Source: Paramacrobiotus metropolitanus
Lineage: Eukaryota; Tardigrada; Eutardigrada; Parachela; Macrobiotidae
Assembly (NCBI RefSeq): GCF_019649055.1
Contig: NW_026570221.1
Location: forward strand, 4,092,001 to 4,156,000
Reading direction: 5' to 3'
Length of the DNA stretch: 64,000 nucleotides
Shown: in pieces, positions 59,421-64,000 of the stretch
Layout: each line of letters opens with the position of its first letter
Position numbering within the stretch: the first letter of the stretch is position 1
Translations under genes and position numbers: made by a program
Notes under the pieces: model-generated
What the model was told of the DNA's origin: nothing
Database searches by the model: none
What the model saw: only the letters and a program-made list of their open reading frames with translations

Positions 59421-60055
59421 CTAGTTGTGCCGAAGCCTAAATTCGTGTCCGGTCATTTCTGCCGAAGCCTGAATTCGTATCCAGACTTTTCTCCCTCATC
59501 GTAAATTCATTCGTATCCGGTCGTTTCTGCTTGAACATAGACTGGTATCTGAACGTTATAGTAACATTAAAGGTTAGGCAGAAAGGTCCAGCTACGAATG
59601 AACGGGTAGGCAGAAACGCCCGGCTACGAGTTAAGGGTTTAGACAAAAACTTCCGGCAACGAATTTACACTGAATATAATTGTTCCAGATCGAAAAAGCA
59701 GAAAAAAACCGGGTGGGCAAAATTTACGGCGGACGTTTTGGCGTCTCCCGGGCGTTTTAGACGGTTTAAGCGCCAAAACGTCCGCCGGACGCCTCAGACG
59801 TCCGGACGTTTTGGATGGTTACACTCGTGATACAGTGTGCAGGGGCGTTGCCCAGGCGAGATACCGGAATGATGCTATATGCGATGGAAAACATAAGAAT
59901 TTCTAACGGAGCGATTGGATGAGTTTTTCTCAACGTACAGTCCTTGTTTTTTTATCTTCAAAAATCCTGTGCGTCGTAAATAAGACCAGTACTAAAATGC
60001 ATTTCTTGATAATGAAAAGGAAATTTGCAACAAGCAAAAGGTATAATCACTTACA

Positions 60056-60824
60056 GAAATCTAAAGCTGCTTTCTGTGATAAGTTAAATAATATGAGTCC
60101 ATTCATAAAACTGACACTTAAATTTCCGCTTCTTGAATGGACCACCCGACCGGCCACATTTGGGAAAGCTACCTTAAAACTTGAAACATAGTAACGGACA
60201 ATAAGGCTGCCTATAGCTTTCGCACACAACGGGGTGCAGAGATATTAATTAATCGAAAAAGGTTCCCTAAAGATTTAAGTGGGTGCCAAAGGGGGTGCCT
60301 GCAGCCATTTCCTGATTGTTAATTTTATTAATTCAAAATTCAGCTCCAGTAATTTTTTTTAAAACGATCTACTGTATTTCAAAATAAAAGGACCATTTGT
60401 TATTCCATCCGTCTATTTTGCTTAGCTTGTGCGCATTGCAAACAATAATTTGTGGTCGAGACGAAGCAAAAGCGCCAGCAAATACAGCAATATACCAATA
60501 ACAATATACCATGTTTGTCATGAGTTTACCATGAGTATACCATATTGGTCATGAGTTTGACAATTAAAAACTGCAGCTTTACAGATGCGACAAATGCAAC
60601 AAGATGTATTGTGTTCTTACAATACTGTTGCTAGTTCAGAATCAATAAGAAACTATGGCCGTGTCCCAGGATGTAAGCTTCATGATTGTGATTGATCAGC
60701 AAAAAAATAATACAAAGCGTCTGGATAACTATGCAGTTGATGACCAACATGGGGCAGCCAAAATGTCAAATAAACCGAAACGGCGCATACAAATTTAAAC
60801 AGTTATATTATGCCACCGGAAAAG
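60056..60824. other. Gene-poor stretch
   Basis: Near 60500-60560 there is a small local repeat of ACCATGTTTGTCATGAGTTT-like units. No gene is supported. Confidence 0.35.
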
Positions 60825-63800
60825 TTACGACGATCGTGATTTTCTTTGCGCTATGTGTTCTTTTTTGCTCTTCGTCCAGTCATCACGCCGGCTGGTTTCG
60901 TTGTAAACCATTTTTCTTACGACACCCATGACGAGGTCCTGATCCCGACTGGCCAGCAGGCGCCACGTCGCAGTCGACAGAAGCAGCCGCGTCGCAAATA
61001 CTTCCCACACACTATCCAGTTTGTTATCTGCGTCGTATTCATAATAATCACCATACTTCTCGTAGTCTTTCTCCCGTAAGCTTATAGCCACCACGTCAAC
61101 AAGCCCTAAAAATCTTTCGACGGCATCTGTACGATCTTGGCCATGCAGAATTTTAACGATTTGTTCGGCAAACTTCCATGCCTCTTCATTGCCCGGATTT
61201 GTCACCAGCCTTTTGCACAAAAGTTTGTACTCTTTGTTGAGTGCCTCTTCCGGCAGTCCCGGGTGCAGTCTCTGTAACACGACGGCACGGTGTTCCCAGG
61301 GAGAGCAGGAAGTATCGTCACGCAGGATTTCCTCTGTCGTGTGTCTCATGAAATCTTCCGCCAACGCGACGTCCCCATAGGCGGCAATGTAGGCACGGTG
61401 GCGATTTGCATATCTCTTCTGCTTTTCGTCCCTTCAAACGAAAACACACCGTGTTAACTGCTATGATTCCGGTTTATCGAGGTTAAAGGGCAAAAAAATA
61501 CACAAACTACCGTGCTACGAGTTTATAAGATTATAATCCACATTCTAGGTGCTTCCGTATACAGATACTCTAAGTATACAGGAAAGGCCTTCTTAAGTAC
61601 AGCTTGATCAATTGTGATCGATTAATACTCGAATTTCTGATACCATTGATACGCAGAAATTTATGGTCTGGTGAATACGGTTCCCAACGTTATTTTAAGG
61701 CAGTCTAACATTACTCGGATGCTAGTCTACTATCAATACAGTGGAACCTCCTACTTTGAACACCCCCGAACGCTGAACACCTCTGAATCTTGAACAAATT
61801 TTTTCGTACCGGCGCTTCTCGTAATGTATAGCATTAGAGGGGACCTCTGAACCCTGAACACCTCCGAACTCTGAACCGTAAACACTGTGCTATGTACCAC
61901 AGTATGTTTTTTTAGTAAGTAAATTAAACCTCCAGACATGAACAGAGCAGTTGAGCAAAACATCCGGGAAGATATAGTGTTCAAGGTGTCCACTTAGATC
62001 ATTCGTAACCATTCGTTTGCCGTTTAATTTTTTTTATTTCGTGAACGTATTTTTAGTTTTTAAGTAAACATCAGGTCAAGGATACGTCCCGGACAAGTTG
62101 ACCGCTGCTTATTCTGATAAAAAAAATCTGTCCTCGATAATTGTTCGGCTAACGAATACTAAAATTTAATTTTTTGAATTGTAATTGCCGTGTTAACCTG
62201 TTATCTTGCCAAAGACGACACAACTCATACATTATGCTTTTTAACTAGGTACATATAAATTATTTTAAGCCAGGGGCCCCCCTAAGAAAGTCTCCACCCC
62301 TGGGGGCAGTACCTCTGAATCATGAACACCTCTGAACCCTGAACAAAAACAGCGTGCCGAGGGTGTTCAGGGTCGGCAGGTTCCACTGTAATAAGTAAAC
62401 CTACTTAGAATATGCAATGCACAGTGAGGGTACTGTGCTTACAATTAGTGCTAGTAACACAACCAATACTGTATAATCATTTTTATAAATTTTTCAATCA
62501 GAGCACTACCGATAAACGCCATAATAATATTAGAAAAGGTAATAAAAACACCTGTCGCTCAGCAAGCTGCAGAAATAAAAAATTTAGTAAGAATTAAAAT
62601 TCATACCGCCATCAAACAGATAATAGAATTAATCTTTTAATGTTAGCGGCTTATTGTGAACTACTGAAATCAATTCTAATTTTGAAATTAAGAAAACTGT
62701 CATCACTGACATCACAAAATTATAAATTACTCTGTACAATAGTAAAAAAAGTTAAATTATTCCGATCTACCTGTTTTTTCTACCTTATTTGTTTTTAAAT
62801 ACATATGTACTCGTATATCCGGCGTTACTGACATGTGAGCATAGTCAGTGAATACAGTAATGTCTCAACAAAACATCAAGAAAGCTGCGTTGATTATTAA
62901 TCCTTTTTGAAAGTACTCGGTTTGTCTGCACTCTCTACCTTGCACAAATAATAGTCGGCTTTTATTTAGCAGTATTCTGACACTTGAAATTCCGAGGTCG
63001 CCCAGAAACTAATCTTAGGACTGCAACAAATTATTAGAATTTTTAATTCTGAATGTATCGTATTTTTTGAAACTATAAAAATTCTGTATATTAAAACAGC
63101 CGCCCATGAAAGGTGTGCATAAAATCCGCGATGCCTATAATGGTTTCGTAGTTATAAAAATATGAAAAAACAATAATTACGGTACGAGCAGCAGGACTAA
63201 TCGTTCACAGTTCTATCAAATTTTGTCCTCACTGTTGCATCCGCTGCCAGAGTTGCACCTCATGGGCCCATTCAGGGTTTTTCATGCGCGCTAATATCCA
63301 TCGGCGGTGTGACCAGGGCAAGTTTCCGTGGGTGTTGTCAAATGAGAAGGTTCCGGGAGGTAGGTCTGGTTTAAATATGCAGCGTTCGGTCAGATGCAGT
63401 TCATATTTGCACAGTTCATTTAGACTTCCGTCGGCGTTCCTGCACTCCTCCTTTTCTCTCTCAGCATCGTCCTTGTCGTCGTCCAGCGAAGATGGTCGGA
63501 AAGGTCTGCGAATATAGCATCATCATGTCCACTTGAAAACAGCATGACATCACTGGCATGCAAAAAACGACTGGTAACTCAAGAATTAAACTTCAAATTT
63601 GAAATAAAGTACAGTGTATGCAGTACTCTGTAGGGATAAAAAAGTTAGAAGTGATTGGCTGGTCGGCGGGCAAAGATTCAGTCACAAAAACAAGTGAATC
63701 TGTCCAGCAGTAACAGTTTAAGCATGCAAATTAAAATAGCCAGCACTGGTTTCTGACTGAGAACCTTGTTTGCGCAAATATGCGTAAAATGCACTTTTCT

Positions 63801-64000
63801 TTTTGTACGCATGCACATTTTTGCAACTAAGAACAGTTATTTCTAATTGTTTTGTAACAGTTATTTCTAATTGTAAATGGTAGAGTTTATGCGAATAAAT
63901 TTCTCCGAATGGCCAAAGAAAATTGCTTTTTTACCGGTGCGATAAAACTTAACAGTAGCCAATTACTTACCTCCCAAAAACGAAATCCAGTAAGTCACGT
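60825..64000 (-). CDS. Protein prenyltransferase alpha-subunit-repeat protein, 3' part of gene
   Basis: Three exons join in phase: 64000-63971 (cut by the window edge), 63505-63233 and 61431-60825, with donors AG|GTAAGT and CA|GTGAGG. This gives 303 residues. The repeats fit the PPTA pattern of FNTA/PTAR1-type proteins: NLPWSHRRWILARM, KRYANRHRAYIAAYGD, CSPWEHRAVVLQRL followed by EYKLLCKRLVTNPGNEEAWKF, which matches the E......P.NE.AW of the farnesyltransferase alpha subunit. Such proteins form helical hairpins that pair with a beta subunit to attach prenyl groups to Cys of small GTPases. The C-terminus is basic. The long intron (61432-63232) carries a pogo-type MITE. The exact subfamily is unsure. 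Confidence 0.55.
61739..62388. mobile_element. 650-bp pogo/Tigger-type MITE
   Basis: Ends CAGTGGAACCTCC ... GGCAGGTTCCACTG, flanked by TA on both sides; CAGTGGAACCTC-like ends are typical of pogo/Tigger elements. Subterminal CTGAACACCTCTGAA units repeat at both ends. No transposase. It sits in the intron of the prenyltransferase-alpha-like gene. Confidence 0.75.

Larger units (their letters stand above)
55715..60055. repeat. Segmental duplication, copy B
   Basis: Direct copy of 38435-43350. It carries the intact GPCR and the intact upstream gene. Its own additions are a MITE (56036-56428) and a 21-bp array with flank (about 56505-56700). It lacks the piggyBac-type and LINE insertions of copy A. 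Confidence 0.85.

Noticed and set aside
61751-61993. 80-residue minus-strand ORF
   Set aside because: Falls inside the pogo-type MITE and lacks transposase motifs.

Overview
This window is nuclear DNA of an invertebrate animal. Genes are sparse, and most coding regions are cut by short GT-AG introns (71-76 bp is common). Between them lie many mobile elements and satellites. Recognisable products are all metazoan: an XK-related membrane protein, two rhodopsin-type GPCRs, an ANP32-like LRR protein, a kelch fragment, a VWA protein and a prenyltransferase-alpha-repeat protein. The many small introns and the paired orphan GPCRs would suit a compact-genome group such as tardigrades or rotifers, but the species cannot be fixed from the sequence.

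Left third (1-13.1 kb): a minus-strand VWA gene with a foldback element in its intron; an intact-looking XK-related gene on the plus strand with one apparent one-base frameshift; a kelch fragment truncated by expansion of its own sequence; a possible CD36-type fragment; then a minus-strand cluster of a 185-aa ORF, a three-exon unknown gene, an ANP32-like gene with one in-frame stop, and a weakly supported multi-exon gene.

Middle (13.1-36.4 kb): an 8.6-kb unit with about 200-bp terminal inverted repeats carries a decayed Ty3/gypsy fossil. It is followed by an acidic protein gene and a zinc-finger gene, an inverted pair of related membrane-protein fragments, several single-exon candidates, a LINE tail, pyrimidine and CCTAAGAAA-type satellites, and a 1.28-kb inverted-repeat transposon with a perfect 8-bp target duplication.

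Right half (36-64 kb): a direct duplication of about 4-5 kb (about 38.4-43.35 kb and 55.7-60.05 kb) carries a GPCR gene in each copy. Each copy later received its own insertions (piggyBac-type and LINE in the first; a MITE and a 21-bp array in the second), so events can be ordered. A second gene upstream of the GPCR is intact only in the second copy. Between the copies lie a 42-bp satellite in inverted arrays, a mariner-type MITE, minisatellites, a 5'-truncated LINE, a 0.7-kb foldback element and a DIRS-like tyrosine-recombinase retroelement fossil that has a SAP-domain ORF on the opposite strand. The window ends in a prenyltransferase-alpha-like gene whose 1.8-kb intron holds a pogo/Tigger-type MITE.
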